From the NCBI RefSeq assembly GCF_002428305.1, contig NZ_DIVJ01000005.1, positions 54,714 to 118,713 of the forward strand: a DNA stretch of 64,000 bases, written 5' to 3'. The DNA is from Flavobacterium sp. UBA6135 (GTDB taxonomy: Bacteria > Bacteroidota > Bacteroidia > Flavobacteriales > Flavobacteriaceae). Positions 45,178-53,898 of this stretch are shown here, piece by piece. A program made the translations under genes and the position numbers. Position 1 is the first letter of the stretch. Every line of letters starts with the position of its first letter. The notes beneath the pieces are model-generated. The model searched no databases. It saw only the letters and a program-made list of their open reading frames with translations, and was not told the origin of the DNA.

Positions 45178-46530
45178 TTAGAATCCTAGAATCGCTTTTG
45201 CAATGGAAAAATAAATTAAAATCCCAAAAATATCATTGCTCGTTGTGATAAACGGTCCGGTTGCAAGTGCCGGGTCTATTCCGTATTTATTTAGCGTAAT
45301 GGGAACAAAAGTGCCAATGAGTGATGCGATGACGATTACAGAGATTAGGGCAATGGAAACTGTAATCCCGATAATATACTCATGACCTAATAAAAAATGA
45401 CTCCCTAATAAGAGAATAAAAGATAGTATTAATCCATTGAAAAGACTCAATTTCATTTCTTTAAACAACCTTTGCCAAATAGTTCCTCCTAAAGTATTAT
45501 TTGCCAAACCTTGCACAATAATTGCAGACGATTGAACTCCTACATTTCCTGCCATGGCAGCAATAAGTGGCGTGAAAAAAAACAGCACTTTGTAATTTTC
45601 CATAGCACCTTCAAATTGTCCGGTTACTTTTACAGCGATGAAACCTCCCAAAAGTGCTAAAACCAACCACGGTAAGCGGGCTTTCGTCAATTCTAAAATG
45701 CTGTCATCAGCCTCAACGTCTTGCGAAATACCTGCCGCTAACTGATAATCTTTATCGGCTTCTTCTTTGATGACGTCGATGATATCGTCAATAGTAATGC
45801 GTCCCACCAAGCGTCCCATCTCATCTATTACCGGAATGGCTTCCAAATCGTACTTCTGCATGATTCGGGCTACCTCAACATCTTTAGTATCTACTTTTAC
45901 ATAATCTACCTTTGGAATATAAATATCGCTAATCGGTGTTTTGGTGGAAGTGGTCAATAAATCTTTTAAAGACAACCGTCCTTTTAATCGTCCTTCGTCA
46001 TCAACAACATAAATGGAATGGACTCTTGAAACGTTTTCAGCTTGAACTCTCATCTCTTTAACACAGGTGAGTACATTCCAATTTTCGTTGACTTTCACCA
46101 ACTCTTTGGCCATCAAACCTCCGGCAGAATCTTCGTCATAACGCAACAAATCCACAATGTCTTTGGCGTGCTCAACGTCTTCTAATTCGGAAATTACCTG
46201 CTCTTTTTTCTCTTGGGGTAATTCAGCAATAATATCGGCAGCATCATCGGTGGAAAGTTCATCCAACTCTTCTGCAATTTCTTTTGCCGTTAAATTTTTA
46301 AGTATTTTTTCGCGAACTTCTTCATCCAATTCCAGAAGAATTTCTGCGGTTTTTTCGGAATCTAATAGGTTGAAAATGTAACTTGCTTCTTTCTGGTCAA
46401 GTTCTTCCATGATTTCGGCAATATCAGCATAGTGAATGTCATGGAGCAACTCATACAGTTCCTGCCCCTTGTTTTCACTGATAAGTTGCTCTATTTGAGC
46501 TAAAAAGTCTCTGCTGATTTTAAACTCCAT
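45178..46530 (-). CDS. mgtE: Magnesium transporter MgtE
   Basis: The 450-residue protein has the MgtE order: an N-terminal helical superhelix domain (about 1-125, LHDIHYADIAEIMEEL, ELSTDDAADIIAELP), two CBS domains (about 130-250, IYIPKVDYVKV, RITIDDIIDVIKEEADKDY) that sense Mg2+, and five membrane helices with the conserved MAGNVGVQSS pore segment and IDPALATGPFITTSND. The frame is open three codons upstream from a TTG, but the ATG at 46530 is preferred; it overlaps the 3' end of rsmA by 11 bases, so the two are co-transcribed. Confidence 0.94.
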   Translation of the reverse strand: MEFKISRDFLAQIEQLISENKGQELYELLHDIHYADIAEIMEELDQKEASYIFNLLDSEKTAEILLELDEEVREKILKNLTAKEIAEELDELSTDDAADIIAELPQEKKEQVISELEDVEHAKDIVDLLRYDEDSAGGLMAKELVKVNENWNVLTCVKEMRVQAENVSRVHSIYVVDDEGRLKGRLSLKDLLTTSTKTPISDIYIPKVDYVKVDTKDVEVARIMQKYDLEAIPVIDEMGRLVGRITIDDIIDVIKEEADKDYQLAAGISQDVEADDSILELTKARLPWLVLALLGGFIAVKVTGQFEGAMENYKVLFFFTPLIAAMAGNVGVQSSAIIVQGLANNTLGGTIWQRLFKEMKLSLFNGLILSFILLLGSHFLLGHEYIIGITVSIALISVIVIASLIGTFVPITLNKYGIDPALATGPFITTSNDIFGILIYFSIAKAILGF

Positions 46531-47299
46531 TGGCCGCAATCTTTTGAGTTAATGCCACAAATTGTTCAACCGACAACTGCTCCGGTCTGAGGTCAAAGAT
46601 ACTATCTTCTTTTAAATTATCAGACAGTTGGTATGTTTTTAAACTGTTACGAAGTGTTTTCCTGCGTTGGTTAAAAGCCGTTTTTACCACGGCAAAAAAC
46701 AGTTTTTCATCACATGGTAAATGATAGTTCTCTTTTCGTCTTAAACGCAATACGCCCGACTTCACTTTCGGAGGTGGTGAAAAAACATGCTCGGAAACGG
46801 TAAATAAGTACTCCGCTTCATAAAAAGCTTGAGTCAAAACTGATAAAATACCATACGTTTTGCTGCCCTTTTTTTCACAAATTCGTTCGGCTACTTCTTT
46901 TTGAAACATCCCCGAAAACTCGGGAATCTGATTTCGCATGGCCAACATTTTGAACACTATTTGTGTAGAAATATTATACGGGAAATTACCAATAATAGCA
47001 AATGGTTCCTGACCAAAAAAGGCTCCTAAATCATATTTTAAAAAATCTTCGGAAATGATTCTTCCTGCCAATTGAGGGTAATTGGTATTGAGATAAACCA
47101 CTGAATCCCTATCAATTTCTATGACGAAAGTTTCTGTGGGCTTTTCTAATAAATATTTGGTTAAAACGCCCATTCCCGGACCAATTTCTAAGATTTTGGA
47201 ATAACCGGAATAGGATAACGAATCAGCTATGTTTTTGGCGATAGATTCCTCTTTTAAAAAATGTTGCCCAAGGTGTTTTTTTGCTCTTACTTGTTCCAT
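46520..47299 (-). CDS. rsmA: 16S rRNA (adenine1518/1519-N6)-dimethyltransferase
   Basis: RsmA (KsgA) dimethylates two adenines at the 3' end of 16S rRNA during small-subunit assembly. The 259-residue protein starts with KKHLGQHFLKEE, has the SAM motif LEIGPGMGVLT, the catalytic NFPYNIST motif, and HVFSPPPKVKSGVLRL. It overlaps mgtE downstream. DUF4286 and TPR genes lie upstream on the same strand. Confidence 0.96.
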   Translation of the reverse strand: MEQVRAKKHLGQHFLKEESIAKNIADSLSYSGYSKILEIGPGMGVLTKYLLEKPTETFVIEIDRDSVVYLNTNYPQLAGRIISEDFLKYDLGAFFGQEPFAIIGNFPYNISTQIVFKMLAMRNQIPEFSGMFQKEVAERICEKKGSKTYGILSVLTQAFYEAEYLFTVSEHVFSPPPKVKSGVLRLRRKENYHLPCDEKLFFAVVKTAFNQRRKTLRNSLKTYQLSDNLKEDSIFDLRPEQLSVEQFVALTQKIAANGV

Positions 47300-47356
47300 G
47301 TTGATGGGATTTAGGCATTAAAAAATGTGGTTTGCTGCGAAGGCTGCTGAAACAGT

Positions 47357-47686
47357 TTACTGCATGGCAACTTCTGAAAAATGCTCGCTAATCACTTCCA
47401 ATTCGGTTCGAAAGGTTAGCATTTTATCCGAAAACAACTGCAGTCCTTCCTGACGCAATCGCGGAGCATCTTCCGTGTAGTAGCGTTGTAACTTTTCTTT
47501 ACTGTCGGTTACATATTGAACGGAATAGGTAACACTTCCTTCTTCTTCCACCAAAACTTTAACCATTCGGGCTGTGGAGAATTTTCCGGTAGCCAACACA
47601 TCATTGATGTGTTTGGTTTGCATCCAATGCAGCCATTTTTCGTGAACACTATCGTCTATATTGATGGTAACATTATAAATAATCAT
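47357..47686 (-). CDS. DUF4286-family protein
   Basis: This 109-residue small cytoplasmic protein looks like a ferredoxin-like dimeric alpha-beta barrel (MIIYNVTINIDDSVHEKWLHWM, VTYSVQYVTDSKEKLQRYY, DKMLTFRTELEVI). The family is typical of Bacteroidetes; function unknown. It lies 24 bases after the TPR gene and 57 bases before rsmA on the same strand. Confidence 0.8.
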   Translation of the reverse strand: MIIYNVTINIDDSVHEKWLHWMQTKHINDVLATGKFSTARMVKVLVEEEGSVTYSVQYVTDSKEKLQRYYTEDAPRLRQEGLQLFSDKMLTFRTELEVISEHFSEVAMQ

Positions 47687-47710
47687 ACGCTTTGCTGTTA
47701 AATTAAAAAA

Positions 47711-49492
47711 TTACAAATTGCTGTCGCCTCGCAATTGTCGATACTTTCTTCTCGCATCCACAAAATGGATACTGTCTTGGTGATTGAAAAGCAAACTCTC
47801 ATACAGAGCTTTTGCTTTATCGGGCATTTTAAGTTTTTTGTGATAGATTTCCGCTGAAAAATACAAGGCTTCATCCCTATAAATACTTTCGGGGAAATCA
47901 TCAATTATTTTTTGGTAGGCCTCTAATGCCTTTGATGTGTCTTTTAAATCCTCATACAAAGTGCCTATTCGCAATAACGTAGCATCCGCAATGACATCCG
48001 ATTGGTGTTCCTGCAACAAGGTCTGAAACTCTTTTAAGGCTGCTGCTTTTTTGTTTTGATAAACCAAAAAATCTGCTTTGGCAAATCGTTTTAAAGCTGC
48101 TTGCGTGGAATCCGCAACGGTATTGTCGTTAATCAATAAAAACAATTCCAAAGCATCATTTGCAATCAATTGGGTAGAGGCGGTTTTTAATACTTTGAGT
48201 TGGGTCAAAGCCCAATCAAAATCAACATTAAAATAACTGGTTTTTGCCGCTTTTAAACTGGCTTCGTGTCCAATCACATCATTTTTTAAATCCTCTTGGA
48301 TTTGTGTATAATAAATTAAAGCTTGATTGAATTTATTTTCAAACAATAAGATATCCGCCAATTCCATTTTGGCATCAGCCAATTGAAAACGATTCAAAGG
48401 CAACTCCATCGTCCGGTTCAAAATAGCTTTCCCTTGCTCGGGATTGTTGCGTTTAAAAGTAACAAAGTTGGCCTGCATCAATTGGATGGAAAGTGTATAA
48501 GGACTCACCCCGTATTTTTTCAGAAGCAATTCCAAAGCAGCATCAATAGTGGCATAGTCTTTTTCTACCGCCTGATCAATTTGTATTTGCATCAAATAAT
48601 AATGCGATTGAATTTGCAAATCCAAATCATTGGTGTTTTCTAAAATGAAATTGAATATTTCTTTAGCCAAATCGTTTTCTTCCGCTTCTATTACCATTTC
48701 ACCCAAGGAAACAATATTGGAAAACGTCTCGGGTTCTCTTTTATAAATGGCCTTTTCTTGAATAAAGGCTTTGCCATAGTCTTTCTGCTGAACAAAATAC
48801 CAGCTCAACATTTGATTCCAAAAAATATCTTGGTTTTGTTGTGCTCTTACCAGTAAGGCCTTGCGAAGTTGGTTATTAAATTGTTCATCCGTATCATCAT
48901 TCATAAATCGAGACAATTGATTTTGAATGAGTACACTGTTTTGTGGATTGGTATACAACTCCTCCAAAAACTTTTCAATCATTTTGTCCGGTTGCCCCAA
49001 TTGCCCGAAAAGTAAACCCATTTGATAATTAAAACGGGATTTTGGATCCACTTCATAAGCCGTTTCATAAGCTTTTAGTGCATACTGCAACAGTACTTTC
49101 TTTTCAAAAGTGGAAGCAACGGAATAGACATTGGTGGGAGCTTCATTTATTTTTAAAAGAGCTTCTTCATACAATGATTCGGCTTTGGTAGTGTTTTTTT
49201 GAAGTTGATAATTATAGCCTAATTCAATTAAAAGTGTGGCTTGTTTGTATTTCAATAAACGTTCATTCAGTTCTTTTTCCGCTTTATCATACTGCTCCAA
49301 TTGTTGGTAACATTCTATGGTTCGCAAAAAATAAATGCCGTTTCCGGGATTGGTTTTCAATAGTTCTTGATAACTAACCAACGCTTTTTCAAAAGAACCA
49401 CTGTCAAAGTAGTTTTGTGCCAACTGCTCATTTTGGCCAAAATGTACCCATCCGGTCAAAAGAAAAACAAAAAGAATACAACGTTGTAACAT
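47711..49492 (-). CDS. Exported tetratricopeptide-repeat protein
   Basis: A signal peptide (MLQRCILFVFLLTGWVHFGQ) is followed by TPR units over most of the 593 residues (ARNYF-type first unit at 24; DKAEKELNERL; TSKALEAYQKIIDDFPESIY near the C-terminus). Periplasmic or outer-membrane-associated scaffold; a partner is not evident. It probably heads a minus-strand run with DUF4286, rsmA and mgtE. Confidence 0.85.
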   Translation of the reverse strand: MLQRCILFVFLLTGWVHFGQNEQLAQNYFDSGSFEKALVSYQELLKTNPGNGIYFLRTIECYQQLEQYDKAEKELNERLLKYKQATLLIELGYNYQLQKNTTKAESLYEEALLKINEAPTNVYSVASTFEKKVLLQYALKAYETAYEVDPKSRFNYQMGLLFGQLGQPDKMIEKFLEELYTNPQNSVLIQNQLSRFMNDDTDEQFNNQLRKALLVRAQQNQDIFWNQMLSWYFVQQKDYGKAFIQEKAIYKREPETFSNIVSLGEMVIEAEENDLAKEIFNFILENTNDLDLQIQSHYYLMQIQIDQAVEKDYATIDAALELLLKKYGVSPYTLSIQLMQANFVTFKRNNPEQGKAILNRTMELPLNRFQLADAKMELADILLFENKFNQALIYYTQIQEDLKNDVIGHEASLKAAKTSYFNVDFDWALTQLKVLKTASTQLIANDALELFLLINDNTVADSTQAALKRFAKADFLVYQNKKAAALKEFQTLLQEHQSDVIADATLLRIGTLYEDLKDTSKALEAYQKIIDDFPESIYRDEALYFSAEIYHKKLKMPDKAKALYESLLFNHQDSIHFVDARRKYRQLRGDSNL

Positions 49493-49583
49493 AACTCAAA
49501 AAAACTAGGCACTAAAGTAACTTTTTTTTACTAAATCAAGCTCCCGTTAGGGTAAGATTAACGAAAACCATGTGGGTTTGTAT

Positions 49584-49618
49584 AAAAAAAGGTCCCATTT
49601 GATGTAAAAGGGACCTCT
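49584..49618 (-). terminator. Terminator of serS
   Basis: On the minus strand AGGTCCCTTTT / AAATGGGACCT arms are followed by seven T, 20 bases after the serS stop. Confidence 0.85.
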
Positions 49619-49637
49619 TCTTTAAACGATTTTGCAA

Positions 49638-50909
49638 TTAGTCAATAATTGAAAAACCGGTATAAGGTCGCAATACTTCCGGTATGACAATTCCTTCCGG
49701 AGTTTGATAATTTTCTATAATGCCGGCCATTACTCTGGGTAAGGCTAGCGAACTTCCATTCAACGTATGTGCCAATTGGTTTTTACCGTCTTTGTCCTTA
49801 AAACGCAATTTCAAACGATTGGCTTGAAACGTTTCAAAATTAGAAACCGAACTGATTTCTAACCAGCGGTCTTGTGCCGTAGAAAACACTTCAAAATCAT
49901 AGGTCAATGAAGAGGTAAAGCCCATATCGCCACCACACAAACGCAAGATTCGATAAGGTAATTTCAATTCGTTCAAAATACCTTTAACATGCTCCACCAT
50001 ACCATCTAAAGCTTCATACGATTTATCAGGATGTTCGATGCGAACAATTTCTACTTTGTCAAATTGATGCAAACGGTTTAATCCGCGAACATGAGCTCCA
50101 TAGGATCCGGCTTCTCTTCGGAAACAAGGCGTGTAACCGGTGCACATAACAGGTAATTCACTTTCGTTCAAAATCACATCGCGAAAGATATTGGTTACCG
50201 GCACTTCTGCGGTTGGAATCAAATACAAATTATCGGTCGCATCATGATACATTTGTCCTTCTTTATCAGGCAACTGCCCGGTTCCAAAACCCGATGCTTC
50301 GTTTACTAAATGCGGCACTTGGTATTCCAAATAACCGGCTTCGGTATTTTTATCCAAAAAATAAGTAATCAAAGCTCGTTGCAACTTTGCCCCTTTTCCT
50401 TTGTAAACGGGAAAACCCGCACCGGTGATTTTTACTCCCAATTCAAAATCAATGATGTCGTATTTTTTTACCAAATCCCAATGTGGCAAAGCACCTTCAT
50501 GTAATTTCGGAATTGCCCCTGCCTGAAAAACAGTCAGGTTATCTTCCGGCGTTTTCCCTTCAGGAACAATCGCAGCAGGTGTATTTGGAATTTTATATAA
50601 TTCCTCCGCTAAAGCGGTGGTGTATTTTTCCAACGCCTCTTTCAATTGAGCCGTTTGCTCTTTGAAAGAAGTCGATTTTTCTTTTAAAGCAGTGGCTTGG
50701 TCCTTTTGACCTGATTTCATCAAATCACCAATTTCTTTTGACAGTAAATTAGACTCCGCCAACACGTTATCTAAAGCTACTTGTGTGGCCCTGCGTTTTT
50801 CATCCAAATCCAAAACGGTATCCACCAAAGTAACGGCATCCATATTTCGTTTCGCTAAAGCTGCGATAACTTGATCTCTATTTTCCCGAATAACGGCTAT
50901 TTGTAACAT
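49638..50909 (-). CDS. serS: Seryl-tRNA synthetase
   Basis: SerS charges tRNA-Ser. The frame is open to 51014, but the ATG at 50909 (MLQIAVIRENRDQVIAAL) gives the normal 423-residue length and lies after a good -7 element, which decides the start. An N-terminal coiled-coil arm (about 30-100) binds tRNA; class II motifs follow: motif 2 (PCFRREAGSYGAHVRGLNRLHQF) and motif 3 (NGSSLALPRVMAGIIENYQ). Confidence 0.96.
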   Translation of the reverse strand: MLQIAVIRENRDQVIAALAKRNMDAVTLVDTVLDLDEKRRATQVALDNVLAESNLLSKEIGDLMKSGQKDQATALKEKSTSFKEQTAQLKEALEKYTTALAEELYKIPNTPAAIVPEGKTPEDNLTVFQAGAIPKLHEGALPHWDLVKKYDIIDFELGVKITGAGFPVYKGKGAKLQRALITYFLDKNTEAGYLEYQVPHLVNEASGFGTGQLPDKEGQMYHDATDNLYLIPTAEVPVTNIFRDVILNESELPVMCTGYTPCFRREAGSYGAHVRGLNRLHQFDKVEIVRIEHPDKSYEALDGMVEHVKGILNELKLPYRILRLCGGDMGFTSSLTYDFEVFSTAQDRWLEISSVSNFETFQANRLKLRFKDKDGKNQLAHTLNGSSLALPRVMAGIIENYQTPEGIVIPEVLRPYTGFSIID

Positions 50910-50934
50910 AGTGAGAAGCTTAATTTTTAAAAAG

Positions 50935-50942
50935 CAAAGGTA
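50935..50942 (-). promoter_or_regulatory. Putative -7 element of serS
   Basis: The minus strand reads TACCTTTG, a match to TAnnTTTG, 25 bases before the chosen start. A -33 element is not clear. Confidence 0.5.
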
Positions 50943-51041
50943 AACAAATGTTTGGGAGTTGAAAATGAATTCTGCACGCAAGTTTCGTTTCATTACTATT
51001 TTCAAATTCCCCAATAAATGGTAACTTTACACTTTAATTAC

Positions 51042-52649
51042 ATGACTATGGATTTTATATACCAAGACGCTTATCCCATTCTTAAAGACGATACAGCCTA
51101 TCGCAAAATAACAACTGATTTTGTAAAAGTAGAACAACTCGGAGACCGAGAAATTTTGACAGTTGACCCACAAGGAATTGCCTTATTAGCCGAAGAAGCT
51201 TTGAGCGACGTATCGTTCATGCTTCGTTCTTCTCATTTAGAAAAGCTTAGAAAAATTATTGACGACCCGGAAGCGACCGACAACGATCGTTTTGTGGCGT
51301 ACAACCTGTTACAAAATGCGGTTGTTGCTGTGGAAGGACAATTGCCTTCTTGTCAAGATACCGGAACGGCTATCGTTATGGCAAAAAAAGGAGAGAATGT
51401 CTACACAGGTGCTGACGACGGTGAATGGCTTTCCAGAGGTATTTTTAATACGTACCAAAAAAGAAACCTTCGTTATTCGCAAATTGTACCGATTTCGATG
51501 TTTGAAGAAAAAAACTCAGGCTCCAACTTACCGGCTCAAATTGATATCTATTCCAAAAAAGGAAGTTCCTATGAATTTTTATTCCTGGCAAAAGGTGGGG
51601 GTTCGGCCAACAAAACCTTCTTATACCAGAAGACAAAATCGTTGTTAAACGAAAAATCGTTAGAAGCTTTTGTACGCGAACGCATCATGGATTTAGGCAC
51701 TTCCGCTTGTCCACCTTATCATTTAGCTTTAGTGATTGGCGGCACTTCAGCAGAAGCAAATTTAGCCGTAGTCAAAAAAGCCTCTGCAGGCTATTTTGAT
51801 CATTTACCAACCACAGGAAACATGGCAGGTCAAGCTTTCCGTGATTTGGAATGGGAAAAACGCGTACAACAAATTTGCCAAGAGAGTGCCATTGGAGCTC
51901 AATTTGGCGGAAAATATTTGACACATGATGTACGAGTAATTCGCTTACCGCGACATGCGGCTTCTTGTCCGGTTGGAATGGGTGTTTCGTGTTCTGCAGA
52001 TAGAAATATTAAAGGTAAAATTACCAAAGAGGGTATTTTTGTGGAACAATTGGAAACCAACCCAAAACGATTCCTGCCCGAAACGGCTCCGCATTTAGAA
52101 GAACCGGTAACCATCGATTTGAACCGACCGATGAAAGAAATTCTGGCTGAACTTTCAAAATACCCCATCAAAACCCGATTAAAATTAAACGGTACGTTGA
52201 TTGTAGCTCGAGATATCGCTCATGCTAAAATCAAAGAACTACTCGATGCCGGAAAACCGATGCCCGAATATTTCAAAAATCATCCCGTATATTATGCAGG
52301 TCCGGCAAAAACACCTGAAGGAATGCCTTCCGGAAGTTTCGGACCAACCACAGCTGGCAGAATGGATGTGTATGTGGATGAATTCCAAAAACACGGCGGC
52401 AGCATGATTATGTTGGCCAAAGGAAACCGCACCGACGAAGTTCGAAATGCTTGTCAAAAATACGGCGGATTCTATTTAGGTTCCATCGGAGGTCCTGCAG
52501 CCATTCTTGCAAAAGAAAATATTCTGTCTGTTGAAGTCGTCGATTTTGAAGAATTAGGCATGGAAGCCGTTCGGAAAATCACCATCAAAGACTTCCCGGC
52601 TTTTATCATTACCGACGATAAAGGAAATGACTTCTTTGCGAATTTGTAA
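51042..52649 (+). CDS. fumA: Class I (iron-sulfur) fumarate hydratase
   Basis: This TCA-cycle enzyme interconverts fumarate and malate. The protein (about 535 residues) has the class I two-domain order, with cysteines likely to hold the [4Fe-4S] cluster in GQLPSCQDTGTA, GTSACPPYHLAL and AASCPVGMGVSCSADRN, and the C-terminal GPTTAGRMDVYVDEF domain. The frame is open from 51018. Starts at 51042 (MTMDF) or 51048 (MDFIYQD) fit the usual N-terminus best; I cannot decide between them. It is monocistronic and convergent with the efflux operon. Confidence 0.93.
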   Translation: MTMDFIYQDAYPILKDDTAYRKITTDFVKVEQLGDREILTVDPQGIALLAEEALSDVSFMLRSSHLEKLRKIIDDPEATDNDRFVAYNLLQNAVVAVEGQLPSCQDTGTAIVMAKKGENVYTGADDGEWLSRGIFNTYQKRNLRYSQIVPISMFEEKNSGSNLPAQIDIYSKKGSSYEFLFLAKGGGSANKTFLYQKTKSLLNEKSLEAFVRERIMDLGTSACPPYHLALVIGGTSAEANLAVVKKASAGYFDHLPTTGNMAGQAFRDLEWEKRVQQICQESAIGAQFGGKYLTHDVRVIRLPRHAASCPVGMGVSCSADRNIKGKITKEGIFVEQLETNPKRFLPETAPHLEEPVTIDLNRPMKEILAELSKYPIKTRLKLNGTLIVARDIAHAKIKELLDAGKPMPEYFKNHPVYYAGPAKTPEGMPSGSFGPTTAGRMDVYVDEFQKHGGSMIMLAKGNRTDEVRNACQKYGGFYLGSIGGPAAILAKENILSVEVVDFEELGMEAVRKITIKDFPAFIITDDKGNDFFANL

Positions 52650-52670
52650 ATCAACAAAGAGTACACTAAC

Positions 52671-52701
52671 AAAAAGCCCAACATTAATTTGTTGGGCTAA
52701 A
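52671..52701 (-). terminator. Terminator between fumarase and efflux operon
   Basis: AGCCCAACA / TGTTGGGCT arms form a 9-bp stem. On the minus strand a T run follows, fitting the end of the efflux operon; on the plus strand the tail is weaker but may serve fumarase. Confidence 0.8.
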
Positions 52702-52719
52702 ATTATGTAGTAAACTACG

Positions 52720-53898
52720 CTATAATTTGTACTTCAACAATGTGGCTACAACATCATAATACTCTTTTTCAATTTCTAAAAAAGAATTAAAAGTAGTATT
52801 GTAATAGTTCAATTCTACAAAATATTCCAAAGCTGAAATTTGTCCGGCAGCCAATGCTTTATCCAAAAGACGAATGGGCTCAACAGATTGGTTAATTTTT
52901 TCGTATTCAGCTAAAATATTTTTTAAACTTTCATAACGACCATAAAGCTGTTTTACTTCGTAATAGCGTTCGTTGGAATGGTCTGTCAACACACTTTCTG
53001 CATAAACCATTTTCGCTTTTTGAAGTTTTACCGTGTTTTTACTTTCCCATAGGGGCAATGAAATTCCGGTGTGAATTCCGTTATACGTTTGGCCTAAAAT
53101 ACCTTGATAGTGATACCCAAGTTCCATTTTTGGTAACGCTAAAGCTTTGCTGACATCAATCTGTTTTTGAGCGATTACTTTTTCTTGCTCTAGCGTTTTT
53201 CTGATGTAATCTTGGGCTTCAATCTCCTTTACTAAGGTTTCAAAATTGGGAATAAACGGAATATCGAAATAAGTAAGATCAGTTAGATCTATACTATTTC
53301 CACCGTTTAAACTTGTCAATTGCTCTTTTAATTTCATTAGGATTGAAGCATTATCTTGAAACTGCTTTTTGATTTCCAACAATTGAATTTCAGCTTTGTT
53401 TACATCCAAAATAGTTCCATCGCCACTATCCAATTTCTTCTTAAAATTGGCCAACCACTTTTCAGTAGCTTCTTTTCGTTTGGTCAACGGGACTTGCATT
53501 TTGTTTCGGTACACCAATTCAATGCAAATCTTTTTAGCTTCCAAAAGTAATTCTTGGTTCGCAGCTTTCAATTGCAAATCGGCTTGCATACTCATTTGTT
53601 TAGCTAATTCATTTTTCTTTCCATAAACAGTTGGGAAATCAAAAGATTGCGTGATTATCAAATCCGCTTGATTACCGGCATTAGCAGGACTTCCTTTTAA
53701 ATAATCGTACTCAATAGTTGGATTGTATAATGAATTTCCGGTTTTATATTGCACTTTTTGAGTATTCCAATAGTTCGTATTGGCTTGAATGGTTTTATTG
53801 TTTTTAGCAATTTCAGTTAAGATATTGTCAATATTAGATTGAGCAAATCCCGAACTAAATGCTAACAGTGCCAAACCAATTAATAATTTAGTTTTCAT
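52720..53898 (-). CDS. TolC-family outer-membrane efflux protein (CusC/CzcC-like)
   Basis: The 392-residue protein has a signal peptide (MKTKLLIGLALLAFSSGFAQ), then long helices of the outer-membrane-efflux type in two repeated halves (IDNILTEIAKNNKTIQANTNYW; LDSGDGTILDVNKAEIQLLEIKKQ; ALPKMELGYHYQGIL; SALEYFVELNYYNTTFNSFLEIEKEYYDV). It should form the outer-membrane channel of the tripartite metal pump. It overlaps the RND gene by 11 bases. Confidence 0.9.
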   Translation of the reverse strand: MKTKLLIGLALLAFSSGFAQSNIDNILTEIAKNNKTIQANTNYWNTQKVQYKTGNSLYNPTIEYDYLKGSPANAGNQADLIITQSFDFPTVYGKKNELAKQMSMQADLQLKAANQELLLEAKKICIELVYRNKMQVPLTKRKEATEKWLANFKKKLDSGDGTILDVNKAEIQLLEIKKQFQDNASILMKLKEQLTSLNGGNSIDLTDLTYFDIPFIPNFETLVKEIEAQDYIRKTLEQEKVIAQKQIDVSKALALPKMELGYHYQGILGQTYNGIHTGISLPLWESKNTVKLQKAKMVYAESVLTDHSNERYYEVKQLYGRYESLKNILAEYEKINQSVEPIRLLDKALAAGQISALEYFVELNYYNTTFNSFLEIEKEYYDVVATLLKYKL